Of a stretch of DNA of 64,000 nt, positions 51,420 through 59,710 are shown in pieces. The notes below the pieces were generated by a model that was given only the letters and a program-made list of their open reading frames with translations, had not been told where the DNA came from and made no database searches. Origin of the DNA: UBA4744 sp963718995 (lineage in GTDB: Bacteria > Actinomycetota > Acidimicrobiia > Spongiisociales > UBA4744); contig CAVRAP010000010.1 in NCBI GenBank assembly GCA_963718995.1, positions 1 through 64,000 on the forward strand. Direction: 5' to 3'. The first letter of the stretch is position 1, and every line of letters starts with the position of its first letter. The translations under genes and the position numbers were made by a program.

Positions 51420-52712
51420 TTAGTGCCCCCAATTGCTTCTTGCGCACTGCTGATTCCATAGGTTCCAGGCTATGGAGCCGGCAGGTATCTCTATGTCCAT
51501 CATGGTCAATGGCTGATCCTTGGCTACCGGTCGCACCACGGTGCATTGATCGGTGAGGCCTTCCGGGACCAGGTCTTCCGCCCGGGCTTGCGGGCTGTTC
51601 TCCATGATGCCGTACACCGTGAAACCCCCAATGCCGTCGAGAACGTCGCCGGGTTGCAGGTCCTTCTTGGCGTAGGCAACCACATCCGTGACCGGCGCCC
51701 CGAGCGGCGTCATCGCCGCGTCCCCGAACAGCGCCGCCCGGGCGATCGTGACCGGTGTCTCGAGTGGCCCCAGGTGGGATGGCACGTAGAAGGTGTACAG
51801 AGGACCTTCGCCCATCTTGTAGACCTTCATGTATCGTCGCATCCATTTCTCATCGTTGTAACCCATCACGAAGACGCCAAAACTCGGCTCCGCTCCGAGG
51901 ATGTAGTCGACGTAGCCGGGGCCGTTGATCAGCTGATCGTGGTCGAACACGTCAGGTGCTTCTTCGACCCGGCTGCAGCGAGGCCCGTACATGCCCCTCG
52001 TCATCACGCCGAAACCGGTTCCGTTGGCCAGCGTGGCCATTTCGAAGGCGATTTTCGAGCCATCGGCGAAACTGGTGATCATCTTGGGCCGTTGCCACAC
52101 GTTGCGGGCGAACTCGGCCTGGGTTTTCGGGGTGCGGTAGTAGTCGAGCAGCGACTTGATGTTGCCCAGCAGCACCGGGCGAAAGCCCAGAGTCTTCACC
52201 TGCCGCATCAGGTTCATCAGGACGGCCGGTTGGTCGCCGTCCATATCGGTCAACACAACGCCGGCTGCATCGGCCTTGGTTTTGAGAATCGGTCCGAGGG
52301 TGGCGTCCAACTCCGCGTTGACCAAGACGATGTGCTTGTGAGCTTCGATGCCCGCCAGCACGACCCGGGCGGCGTGCTCCACCTCGCCGGTGGCATCTAC
52401 CAGCACGTCGGTACCGGGAGCTGACGCGGCCAGGAGAGGATCGGTCGTCACGGCTAGCCGATCGGCCGCAATGGCTGCCCGGAGGCCGTCTTCATCGCCA
52501 ACGACGACGTAGTCGTCGATCTCCAGGTTGGCGAGGAGGCGCTCAAGTGAGGGCATCGTTCGATTGGCGATGACCGATAGGCGGATGCCGGGTGTGGGTC
52601 GTATCAACTGGAGGGCCAAACCCTGGGCGGCGAACCCGGCGCCGCTGAGGGCCACCCGGATCGGGTTGCCATCCGCTTCGCGTTGCGCCAGAGCTTCGTC
52701 GACGATGATCAT
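51420..52712 (-). CDS. NAD(P)-dependent oxidoreductase with C-terminal SAF domain
   Basis: 430 residues from ATG 52712. Residues 17-150 form a Rossmann domain like homoserine dehydrogenase (RVALSGAGFAAQGLALQLI, DVLVDATGEVEHAARVVL), a central substrate domain follows (KMITSFADGSKIAFEMATL), and the last 70 residues are a SAF domain (KKDLQPGDVLDGIGGFTVYG). Similar proteins recur next to sugar C-methyltransferases, but their reaction is not established. The start overlaps the upstream stop as ATGA. Confidence 0.87.
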   Translation of the reverse strand: MIIVDEALAQREADGNPIRVALSGAGFAAQGLALQLIRPTPGIRLSVIANRTMPSLERLLANLEIDDYVVVGDEDGLRAAIAADRLAVTTDPLLAASAPGTDVLVDATGEVEHAARVVLAGIEAHKHIVLVNAELDATLGPILKTKADAAGVVLTDMDGDQPAVLMNLMRQVKTLGFRPVLLGNIKSLLDYYRTPKTQAEFARNVWQRPKMITSFADGSKIAFEMATLANGTGFGVMTRGMYGPRCSRVEEAPDVFDHDQLINGPGYVDYILGAEPSFGVFVMGYNDEKWMRRYMKVYKMGEGPLYTFYVPSHLGPLETPVTIARAALFGDAAMTPLGAPVTDVVAYAKKDLQPGDVLDGIGGFTVYGIMENSPQARAEDLVPEGLTDQCTVVRPVAKDQPLTMMDIEIPAGSIAWNLWNQQCARSNWGH

Positions 52713-53260
52713 GTTGTTCCTTCCGCCCGCGACGTGAAGTCGGGCCAATTCTGGTCCTTTTCGGAAACGATCACCGACTCCTTGATCGGCCACTCGATTC
52801 CGAAGGAGGGATCATTCCAGCGGGCCCCGATCTCAACTCCTGGTACAAAAGGCGCTGAGGCGGTGTAGAGCACCTCACTGTTGTCCTCGAGAGCCTGGTA
52901 GGCGTGGGCGCATCCGGCCGGTACCGATAGGGCCAACCGGTTTTCCGGAGACAATTCGACACCGACCCAGCGGAGGAATGTTGGCGATTCGGGTCGAACG
53001 TCAACGCACACATCGAAGATGCGTCCGGCGATGCAGCGCACGAACTTCGCTTCCGGGTAGGGATCCGGGCGCCAATGCAAGCCGCGAATCGTCCCGGCCT
53101 GGTTCGACCTTGACATGTTGACCTGGGCAATGTGGTTTTCCACGCCCTCCGCGGTCATCTCATCTGCGCACCACGCCCGGGCGAAGTATCCCCGCTCGTC
53201 CGCGAAAGGCTCCAACTCAACAATCCTGCACCCGTGCACCTCGGTCGGTGTGAATCGCAC
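52709..53260 (-). CDS. dTDP-4-dehydrorhamnose 3,5-epimerase-like cupin
   Basis: 183 residues. RmlC-type cupin: DERGYFARAWCADEM, QVNMSRSNQAGTIRGLHWRPDP (catalytic His in the GLHW motif), CIAGRIFDVCVDVRPESPTF and LSVPAGCAHAYQALEDNSEV with the base Tyr/Asp region. Acts on 4-keto-6-deoxy nucleotide sugars; in this operon the substrate is probably a CDP-sugar, not dTDP. Two bases from the upstream gene and overlapping the next. Confidence 0.93.
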   Translation of the reverse strand: MRFTPTEVHGCRIVELEPFADERGYFARAWCADEMTAEGVENHIAQVNMSRSNQAGTIRGLHWRPDPYPEAKFVRCIAGRIFDVCVDVRPESPTFLRWVGVELSPENRLALSVPAGCAHAYQALEDNSEVLYTASAPFVPGVEIGARWNDPSFGIEWPIKESVIVSEKDQNWPDFTSRAEGTT

Positions 53261-53262
53261 CT

Positions 53263-54297
53263 CTATACCTTCCAGAAGAACTGGTCGTCGATCTGGCCGG
53301 TGTCAAGCAGATACTGGATCTGCTTGAGACGTCGATGCCTTCTGGAGTGCAGGATCGCGGAATCAAACTCGATCCGATCGAAGATCTCTCTCAGTTCGGC
53401 GACGCCTTTGCGAACATCCCAATCGCATGAGAAGCCGGGTAATTGTGTATTGATCTTGGTGAAATCGACGCGGTAGTTGCGCGTATCGCCACCCAACTCG
53501 CCGATGATGACTTCGCACCCGGGGATTTCTTCACCGATGATATTGCAGATATCGCGCACCTGATAGTTGGCGCGGGAATCACCGACATTGAACGCCTGGC
53601 CACTGACGGCCGCAGCAGGGGCTTCTATGGCACACATCATCGCTTTGGAAATGTCCCGGATGTGGACGAACGGCCGCCAGGGTGTGCCATCGCTCTCCAA
53701 CACGAGCTTGCGATCCAGGTAGGCCATAGCCGTCAGCTCGTTGACAACGAGATCGAACCGCATGCGCGGACTGGCGCCAAACGCCGTGGCATTGCGGAGA
53801 AAGACCGGGGTGAAAGCCTCGTCCGCCATCGGACGGAGGTCATTTTCAACCCGTACCTTGCACTTTGCATAGGCTGTGATCGGTGCCGTAGGTGACTCCT
53901 CGGTGCTCAGTTCGTCGCTGTCGCCCCCGCTCGCTCCGTAGACGCTGCATGAGGACGCATACACGAAACGCTCGATGCCCGCCTGCTTGGCCATGCGGGC
54001 CAAACGCACCGTAGCTTCGTGGTTGATCTTGAAGGTCAGTTCGGGGTCGAGCTCGCCGACCGGGTCATTGGAAAGGTCGGCGAGATGAATGATGGCTTCG
54101 AATCCCTCGATATGGCGCGGTTCGGTGATCCGGGTATCGAGGCGTTTCCACTGTGGGGCGGCTTCGACACCGTCATAGAGCCACCCGACGCGGTGGTAGC
54201 CGGTGTCGTAGACGTGGACATCGTGACCCTGCTCCAGCAGCATCGGCCCCAATTGGGTTCCGATGTAACCCTCGCCCCCGGTCAGCAATACCTTCAT
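53263..54297 (-). CDS. NAD-dependent epimerase/dehydratase (extended SDR)
   Basis: 344 residues from ATG 54297. NAD loop LLTGGEGYIGTQLGPMLLE, active-site Ser/Tyr-Lys in VYASSCSVYGASGG and ITAYAKCKVRVEND, and RNATAFGASPRMRFDLVVNE. First gene of the operon. It lacks the HTGFKGSWL motif of CDP-glucose 4,6-dehydratase, so it more likely reduces or epimerises a ketosugar. The frame upstream of 54297 (to 54432) has no homology. Confidence 0.9.
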   Translation of the reverse strand: MKVLLTGGEGYIGTQLGPMLLEQGHDVHVYDTGYHRVGWLYDGVEAAPQWKRLDTRITEPRHIEGFEAIIHLADLSNDPVGELDPELTFKINHEATVRLARMAKQAGIERFVYASSCSVYGASGGDSDELSTEESPTAPITAYAKCKVRVENDLRPMADEAFTPVFLRNATAFGASPRMRFDLVVNELTAMAYLDRKLVLESDGTPWRPFVHIRDISKAMMCAIEAPAAAVSGQAFNVGDSRANYQVRDICNIIGEEIPGCEVIIGELGGDTRNYRVDFTKINTQLPGFSCDWDVRKGVAELREIFDRIEFDSAILHSRRHRRLKQIQYLLDTGQIDDQFFWKV

Positions 54298-54523
54298 ACT
54301 CGATCCCTCCTGGTCTTGGTCGGCCAATGCGGACGGCCCCCGACACGCGGCAATCCAAATGGAAGCATAGGCGCACCAATACCTCCGCATTCGCCCGCCT
54401 TTGTGACCACTCCGAGTGGTCGCAAGGGGCAAGACTAGACGATGCGGGCGCGCGTGAAAAGTGCACGATCACCCGGCTGCAACCGCGTAGAGCGCGCACC
54501 CGGTAAGGTAGCCAGGCGAGATC
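54298..54523. other. Divergent intergenic region
   Basis: 226 bases between the sugar operon and the B2-type gene, so it must hold promoters for both. A CGACTCC..-type palindrome, GACCACTCCGAGTGGTC, sits at about 54405-54421 and could be an operator. No gene or lasso-type precursor peptide could be found in it. Confidence 0.45.
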
Positions 54524-54940
54524 ATGAACAAACCAAAACGGCGTCCGGTGTACGACAGGATCAGGCTTCTGGCTCGGATTTGGTTCGTGTATCTGCAGGT
54601 GGTTCTGATGTCACGCCGGTCTTTGCCTGAGCAGATCAAGACGCTCAATGCCAGATCTGTTCGAGGGGCGCGGCCGGTAGCTCCGGAGCGGCTGGGCAGT
54701 GCCATCCATCGGGGTCTGAGGCTCGGACCCTTCGCCCCGCGGTGTCTGCAGAAAGCGCTGGTCATGTTCGAAATCCTCCGACGTCAGGGTGAGACCCCCG
54801 AACTCGTGATCGGTTTGCCTCTTCAGGCGAGCAGCCATGAAGCTCACGCCTGGGTTGAATTGGGCTCAGTTGATGTCGGGCCTCCGCCCGGACAGGCCGG
54901 ACATGAAGAGTTGGCGAGGTATCCTCGAGGGCTCTCCTAA
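54524..54940 (+). CDS. Lasso-peptide B2-type transglutaminase-like protease
   Basis: 138 residues. Cys-His-Asp protease fold (PF13471): nucleophile Cys74 in GPFAPRCLQKALVMFEILRR, VIGLPLQ strand, His108 in SSHEAHAWVELG, Asp117 in VDVGPPP. In lasso peptide pathways it cuts the leader from the precursor with help of an RRE (B1) protein, here encoded next door. No lasso cyclase and no precursor are visible, so the target is unknown. Related genes are common in EPS loci. Confidence 0.88.
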   Translation: MNKPKRRPVYDRIRLLARIWFVYLQVVLMSRRSLPEQIKTLNARSVRGARPVAPERLGSAIHRGLRLGPFAPRCLQKALVMFEILRRQGETPELVIGLPLQASSHEAHAWVELGSVDVGPPPGQAGHEELARYPRGLS

Positions 54941-54989
54941 AACGGTTGTAGCACTCAATCCAAAGCTGTGACCGACCGGCGGCGTCGGG

Positions 54990-55322
54990 ATGTGTTTTCG
55001 AGTACATTTGGTGTCAAGGAAAGGGAGGGTGGAGCTGATCGCCGACGTCGCCGTGGTCCGGCACAATCCAAGAGCGGAATACCGGGGATTGGATGAGGGC
55101 GGTGTCTTGACGCAGCTCGACACCGGCCAGTACCACGGGCTCAATCCTGTTGGAGCACTGATCTGGTCGCTTATCGAGGGCCAGACCTTTGGTGAACTCG
55201 TCGACGCTGTTCGGGTCCAGCTGGCGGATCCGCCTTCCGGGCTTGCCGAGGACATGTCTGATTTCATGGAGGCGCTCATCGCGCGCAACCTGGTCGATAT
55301 CTCCAGCCCCAGACCCGATTGA
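54990..55322 (+). CDS. PqqD-like RiPP recognition element (RRE)
   Basis: 97-110 residues. Winged-helix-like PqqD domain that binds a leader peptide: GVLTQLDTGQYHGLNPVGALIWSLIEG is the core hallmark (strand-strand-helix with Asn-x2-Gly), followed by FGELVDAVRVQL and a C-terminal helix. Start could be ATG 54990, GTG 55011 or GTG 55029 (after AAAGGGAG); homology begins at about 55029. Lies between the B2-type protease and the nucleotidyltransferase gene, whose ATG is four bases after its stop. Confidence 0.87.
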   Translation: MCFRVHLVSRKGRVELIADVAVVRHNPRAEYRGLDEGGVLTQLDTGQYHGLNPVGALIWSLIEGQTFGELVDAVRVQLADPPSGLAEDMSDFMEALIARNLVDISSPRPD

Positions 55323-55326
55323 GAGC

Positions 55327-56478
55327 ATGGCACGTCCCCACCCGGCATTGATTGAACTTGCCGCCGGTCGTGTCTTGCCGCACTTCGACGATGGAGCACA
55401 ATTGGTTGCTTCGGCGGTAGAACACCACATGGCCGGTCTTCTCTTTCACCGGATGCAGGGGGCACATCTCACACCTGAACCCGCCGTCGAGCGAGACCTC
55501 CTGGCAATCAATCTTTACGTCGAAGCTTGGAATCGCCGGGTCATGAAGGCTCTGGCCGGCATCAGCGAACGGCTCCAGACTGCAGGAATCGACGTAGCAA
55601 CCTTCAAGGGCGTCGCGGCCGAACTGCGCTGGTACGACCACATTGGTGACCGCCCTTGTTCGGATGTTGATCTTCTGGTCGCTCCCCATGATGTGCATCG
55701 GGTCGGCGCTCTCGTTGAGCTACTGGAACCCGACCATCGTTTGGGAGGGAAGGCAACGCAGCGATTAGTCGACGAGGGAGCTCTCCAGAGCCTCGATTTT
55801 CGGTTTGGCGGGGTGTCGATCGACGTCCATTTCGATCTGATCAAGCTTGGATTTCCCGGCCGGCAGCCGGAGGTCGTATGGAACCGGACAGTTCCGATAA
55901 GCCTGCCGGAGGGAGGGAGTAGCCGGATGCTCGACCCTGAACTCTCATTGGTCCACTTCCTCGTGCACCTCAATCGAGACAAGTTCAGAAGCCTCCTGGG
56001 TTATACGGACATCGCGAGGATTCTCGAACGGGAAGAACTGGACTGGGATTTTATTGCCCGATTCGTTCATCGAGAAGGCCTGGAGACACAGCAGGCACTG
56101 GCTCTCCAGGCTGTAGTGGATACGCTCTCGTTGGGTGGGCCGGATCAGACGGCCCCGGCGGGGTGGCGCGCCACCGTCTGGCGCATCGCGTGGAGACCCG
56201 AGACTCGTTTGCTCGGGGAGATAGCGGGGACGCGCTACATGCGGCGCGGACCGCTTCTGCTGCCTTTGCTGGTGCACGGCAGGGGTCGCGACGCACTCCG
56301 CTACTGGTTGCGCAGGCTATTTCCCCCGGCCGCACTCGTGGACATCAAACACCCCGCCACCCATGGCCCTTATCTGTGGCGACTCATCAGCGGTCGGGTT
56401 GGACAGAGGCGCGAACTGGCGGCCGACCGTTTAGCGCTCCACAGAAGCTCGAATCAGAAAGACGGTGCGGCAAGCTGA
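55327..56478 (+). CDS. Nucleotidyltransferase family protein (PF14907-like)
   Basis: 383 residues. TFKGVAAELRWYDHIGDRPCSDVDLLVAP carries the nucleotidyltransferase GS-like turn and the DxD metal pair; RFGGVSIDVHFDL supplies the third acidic residue. Such enzymes often sit with PqqD and B2 genes and were named after this association; the nucleotidylated substrate is unknown. ATG 55327 fits the family N-terminus. The tail is basic and lacks membrane segments. Confidence 0.85.
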   Translation: MARPHPALIELAAGRVLPHFDDGAQLVASAVEHHMAGLLFHRMQGAHLTPEPAVERDLLAINLYVEAWNRRVMKALAGISERLQTAGIDVATFKGVAAELRWYDHIGDRPCSDVDLLVAPHDVHRVGALVELLEPDHRLGGKATQRLVDEGALQSLDFRFGGVSIDVHFDLIKLGFPGRQPEVVWNRTVPISLPEGGSSRMLDPELSLVHFLVHLNRDKFRSLLGYTDIARILEREELDWDFIARFVHREGLETQQALALQAVVDTLSLGGPDQTAPAGWRATVWRIAWRPETRLLGEIAGTRYMRRGPLLLPLLVHGRGRDALRYWLRRLFPPAALVDIKHPATHGPYLWRLISGRVGQRRELAADRLALHRSSNQKDGAAS

Positions 56479-56504
56479 GGAAACGCTTGCAGCGTTTCCT
56501 CCTT

Positions 56505-57320
56505 TTAGTACGCCCCGCGCCCCGACCACACGGCCGGCATGGTCTTGAGAAGCAGCTTGAATTCCATACCCAGACTCCAGGACTGGATGTACTCCAGGTC
56601 CATCCCTACCCAGGTCGCGAAGTCGACATCGGATCGACCACTCACCTGCCAGATGCAGGTGAGGCCCGGCTTAGCGAGGAGACGTTGGAACTCCCACTCG
56701 CCGTATTCCTCGACCTCGGAGGGAATTGGGGGGCGGGGCCCCACCAGGCTCATCTTCCCGGAGAGCACGTGGAACAGCTGGGGTAATTCGTCGAGGCTCA
56801 GCTTGCGAATCAGCTTCCCGACGGGCGTAATACGCGGGTCCTCGCGTATCTTGAAGATCGGACCGTCTGCCTCATTGACATCCTGGAGGTCGGTGAGCCA
56901 GCTCTCTGCGTCCATGCGCATGGAACGGAACTTGAAGAAACGGAACGGAACGCCGTGTCGGCCAATGCGTTCGCTCACGTATAGCAAAGGTCCCGGTGAC
57001 GTGACGGCAATGGCCAGCGAAGTAAGAAGGAACAAGGGGGAAAACAACAAGATGGCAACCGTGGCGCCGATGAGGTCGAGAACGCGTTTGGTCCGGAGCT
57101 TCCAGACCGGGGCGGACAGGAGGTTGGCGGTCTCGTCGAGGTAGGGACGTGTGTCGGTTCCGACGGCGTCGGTTTCCGGACGCAAGTCAATGACGATGTG
57201 TACATCGTCGGTGTTGCGATCAGCACCCGGTGTGAACCCGGCGTTGCCGTCTCTCGATTGCCGTGGGAACAACTCCACAACCCGATCGGGTTCGGAGATG
57301 GTTGCCCTTTCAGATGTCAT
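56505..57320 (-). CDS. Undecaprenyl-phosphate sugar-1-phosphate transferase (initiating)
   Basis: 271 residues. PF02397 bacterial sugar transferase: a basic/hydrophobic anchor (RTKRVLDLIGATVAILLFSPLF), GRHGVPFRFFKFRSM, the catalytic Asp-Glu in KLSLDELPQLFHVLSGKMSLVGPRP and CIWQVSGRSD. It moves a hexose-1-phosphate to undecaprenyl phosphate and so starts each EPS unit. Single-domain form without the long N-terminal membrane bundle. Convergent with the nucleotidyltransferase gene. Confidence 0.94.
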   Translation of the reverse strand: MTSERATISEPDRVVELFPRQSRDGNAGFTPGADRNTDDVHIVIDLRPETDAVGTDTRPYLDETANLLSAPVWKLRTKRVLDLIGATVAILLFSPLFLLTSLAIAVTSPGPLLYVSERIGRHGVPFRFFKFRSMRMDAESWLTDLQDVNEADGPIFKIREDPRITPVGKLIRKLSLDELPQLFHVLSGKMSLVGPRPPIPSEVEEYGEWEFQRLLAKPGLTCIWQVSGRSDVDFATWVGMDLEYIQSWSLGMEFKLLLKTMPAVWSGRGAY

Positions 57321-57626
57321 CTCAAGCCCCTTTGGCCCTGGCGGGCCGCCTCCCGTAACTTGCCTCCCATGTCACAACCGCACCGCGCTCAACCGTTCCC
57401 GACGTTCGCACATCGGTCCCCACAATCGACCACGTTCCGCTGTAGCCGACCAGCTTTCAGCCACGCATAGCGGTTATGTGTCCACCCTATCCGATCCTGC
57501 TCGGTTAGGACAATGGGGCGCTCGCCCTATTTCCCGGGCCCGCTTGGTGACTAGTGACGAGTCTTCTGATCCAAGGCTACGCCGTTAGCATCGTTGTGCA
57601 AGCATCTGTGAAAGAAAGGAGATGGA
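57321..57626. other. Divergent intergenic region
   Basis: 306 bases between the initiating transferase and UDP-xylose synthase gene; must hold promoters for both. No hexamers with good spacing were convincing. A near-perfect SD, AAAGGAGATGGA, ends the stretch. Confidence 0.4.
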
Positions 57627-58583
57627 GTGTCACCCACCGACGTTCAGGACCGGCACGCCGTCGTTCTGGGAGGAGCCGGTTTCCTTGGTTCGCACCTCAG
57701 CGACCGCCTGGTTGATCTTGGCGCCAGGGTCACGGTCATCGACAACTTGATCACGGGGGACGAAGATAACATCGCTCCACTGATCGGTCGACCCGGTTTC
57801 CGGTTTATTCACTACGACGTCACCGACTTCCTCCATGTGCCGGGCGACGTTGATTATGTGCTCCATTTCGCATCGCCGGCTTCACCGATCGACTATCTCC
57901 GCTGGCCCATTCAGACGATGAAAGTCGGATCCTTGGGAACGCACAAGGCGCTGGGCATGAGCCGTGCCAAGCGTGCCAGGTTCCTGCTCGCCTCAACGAG
58001 CGAGGTCTACGGCAATCCTCTCGTGAACCCCCAACCGGAGACCTATTGGGGAAACGTCAATCCGATTGGCCCGCGCGGCGTGTACGACGAGGCGAAACGC
58101 TTTGCCGAGGCGCTGGCTCTGGCTTATCACCGTGAGCATGGCGTCGATGTCCGCATCGCCCGGATCTTCAATACCTACGGCCCTCGCATGCGGCTCGATG
58201 ACGGGCGCGCCGTGCCTGCGTTCGTTGATGCGGCGCTGAAGAACAAGCCTTTGCCGGTGTTCGGGGATGGTTCTCAAACACGTTCCCTCTGCTACGTGGA
58301 CGATCTCATCGAAGGCATCTTGCGTCTGCTGGTTAGCGACTATGTAGGCCCGGTCAATCTTGGCAATTCTGACGAAGTGACGATCCTGCATCTCGCTGAG
58401 GTCGTGCAGGAGGCCATTGGCAATCACCCGGGGATCGAGTTTCGGCCCCTTCCTCAGGATGACCCCTTGGTACGTTGCCCCGACTCCCGTCTCGCCGAGC
58501 GGGTGCTTGACTGGACTGCGCAGGTAGCCCTACGCGACGGCATTGAGCGGACCGTCCAGTGGTTCCGCCAGAACAAACCTTGA
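57627..58583 (+). CDS. UDP-glucuronate decarboxylase (UDP-xylose synthase)
   Basis: 318 residues. Extended SDR: VVLGGAGFLGSHLSDRLVD, HFASPASPIDY, LLASTSEVYGNPLVNPQPETYWGNVNPIGPRGVYDEAKRFAEAL and NTYGPRMRLDDGRAVPAF are diagnostic for UXS. Converts UDP-glucuronate to UDP-xylose, a donor for the EPS. Starts at GTG 57627 after AAGGAGATGG. Confidence 0.94.
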   Translation: MSPTDVQDRHAVVLGGAGFLGSHLSDRLVDLGARVTVIDNLITGDEDNIAPLIGRPGFRFIHYDVTDFLHVPGDVDYVLHFASPASPIDYLRWPIQTMKVGSLGTHKALGMSRAKRARFLLASTSEVYGNPLVNPQPETYWGNVNPIGPRGVYDEAKRFAEALALAYHREHGVDVRIARIFNTYGPRMRLDDGRAVPAFVDAALKNKPLPVFGDGSQTRSLCYVDDLIEGILRLLVSDYVGPVNLGNSDEVTILHLAEVVQEAIGNHPGIEFRPLPQDDPLVRCPDSRLAERVLDWTAQVALRDGIERTVQWFRQNKP

Positions 58584-58639
58584 GGTTGCCCACCTGTGGC
58601 CGCTGAAATCACTAGGGTTTGCCGCGAAGGAGGTATCCC

Positions 58640-59026
58640 GTGAAGCTCCGAGCAATGGTTGGTGGGCGGGCCGCGGTGTGCGGTCCCGAAACGACCCTTC
58701 AGGACGTGTCGGAGGCGATGCTGGAAGCTCAGGTCGGCTCGGTCGGCGTGGTCGAAGGCCGAAGACTGACCGGCATCATCACCGAGCGGGACGTGTTACG
58801 CGCGGCAGCCGACGGCGTAGATCCGGTGTCGGAAATCGTGCGTGACTGGATGACGGCGGACCCCGATGTCTTCTCACCGGAAGCGCAGGTGCGGGAGGCG
58901 GCCGAGTGGCTGCTCGAGACGGGCTACCGGCACATGCCGATCATGGAGGACGGTGAGTTGCTGGGGATCGTCAGTATCAAGGACATCCTCTGGGCCATGG
59001 TCGGTCCAGGCCCGGCAGACGATTGA
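58640..59026 (+). CDS. Two-CBS-domain protein
   Basis: 128 residues, GTG 58640 after AAGGAGGT. A pair of CBS motifs (TTLQDVSEAMLEAQVGSVGV...ITERDVLRAAADG and PEAQVREAAEWLLETGYRHM...GIVSIKDILWAMVG) forms one Bateman module that would bind an adenine nucleotide. It has no effector domain, so it probably regulates a partner by contact. The stop abuts the convergent membrane protein gene. Confidence 0.87.
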   Translation: MKLRAMVGGRAAVCGPETTLQDVSEAMLEAQVGSVGVVEGRRLTGIITERDVLRAAADGVDPVSEIVRDWMTADPDVFSPEAQVREAAEWLLETGYRHMPIMEDGELLGIVSIKDILWAMVGPGPADD

Positions 59027-59710
59027 TCAACGATCGGGTATCCAGTCGGTGATCGTTATGAGGCTGAGTGCGTAGATCGCAGACAGCGATAAGACACTCC
59101 GTTCCCCGATTTCTTCGATCAGGAGTATTGCCAGGCTCTGTTCGGCTGCCGTTACGAGATCGATCACCACGGCGAAGAAGAACAGAGCTATGAGGAGAGC
59201 GGTGAAGATCATTCGTGCAGTGTGCAATCGTTGATCGGCCGGTCGCCGGCCGTACCAGATCAAGACGAAGGCAATTGCGGCGACGATCGCCATGGCAACA
59301 AATTCTCCGATGTTGTCGGCACCATAACTCCCGATTCCGGGAATCCAGCGGTCGAAGGCAAACACGTCTGCCAACGCTTGTCCCACCATGCCGTGCACCG
59401 CGATTCTGTCCTCGATACCGATGATGAGAAAGAGAACTCCGATTGTTCCGAATGCTCGCGACTCGGATCTCCCCGCCGTGAAGATCAGGGAGGTGCCAAT
59501 GGCTACAGCCATCGTCAGGTCCCAAAAAGCGACCAGGTTGTCCGTGCCGCCCAGCGCCTCTCTTCCGTACGTGCGCAGGGTGAAAAACTGGATGGCGGCG
59601 TTGACCAGCAATATCACCCAGAAAAGGGCAACGGCCCGCCTTCGAGCGTAGGCCGGAAGTCCGCTCCAATGCGGGGACTCCCCGCCAGGAGTTATTGGGT
59701 CGGTATCCAC
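59027..59710 (-). CDS. Hypothetical six-helix membrane protein
   Basis: 227 residues. Six hydrophobic segments, first ALFWVILLVNAAIQFF, and a conserved-looking acidic/polar loop GIEDRIAVHGMVGQALADVF between helices 3 and 4; HxxAR near helix 5. Starts at GTG 59710 within the last codons of the HerA-like gene. Not recognised. Confidence 0.7.
   Translation of the reverse strand: MDTDPITPGGESPHWSGLPAYARRRAVALFWVILLVNAAIQFFTLRTYGREALGGTDNLVAFWDLTMAVAIGTSLIFTAGRSESRAFGTIGVLFLIIGIEDRIAVHGMVGQALADVFAFDRWIPGIGSYGADNIGEFVAMAIVAAIAFVLIWYGRRPADQRLHTARMIFTALLIALFFFAVVIDLVTAAEQSLAILLIEEIGERSVLSLSAIYALSLITITDWIPDR

Noticed and set aside
54442..54630. Lasso precursor peptide upstream of the B2-type gene
   Set aside because: The 62-codon frame overlaps the B2 gene, lacks a leader/core pattern with Thr at the penultimate leader position, and has no SD.
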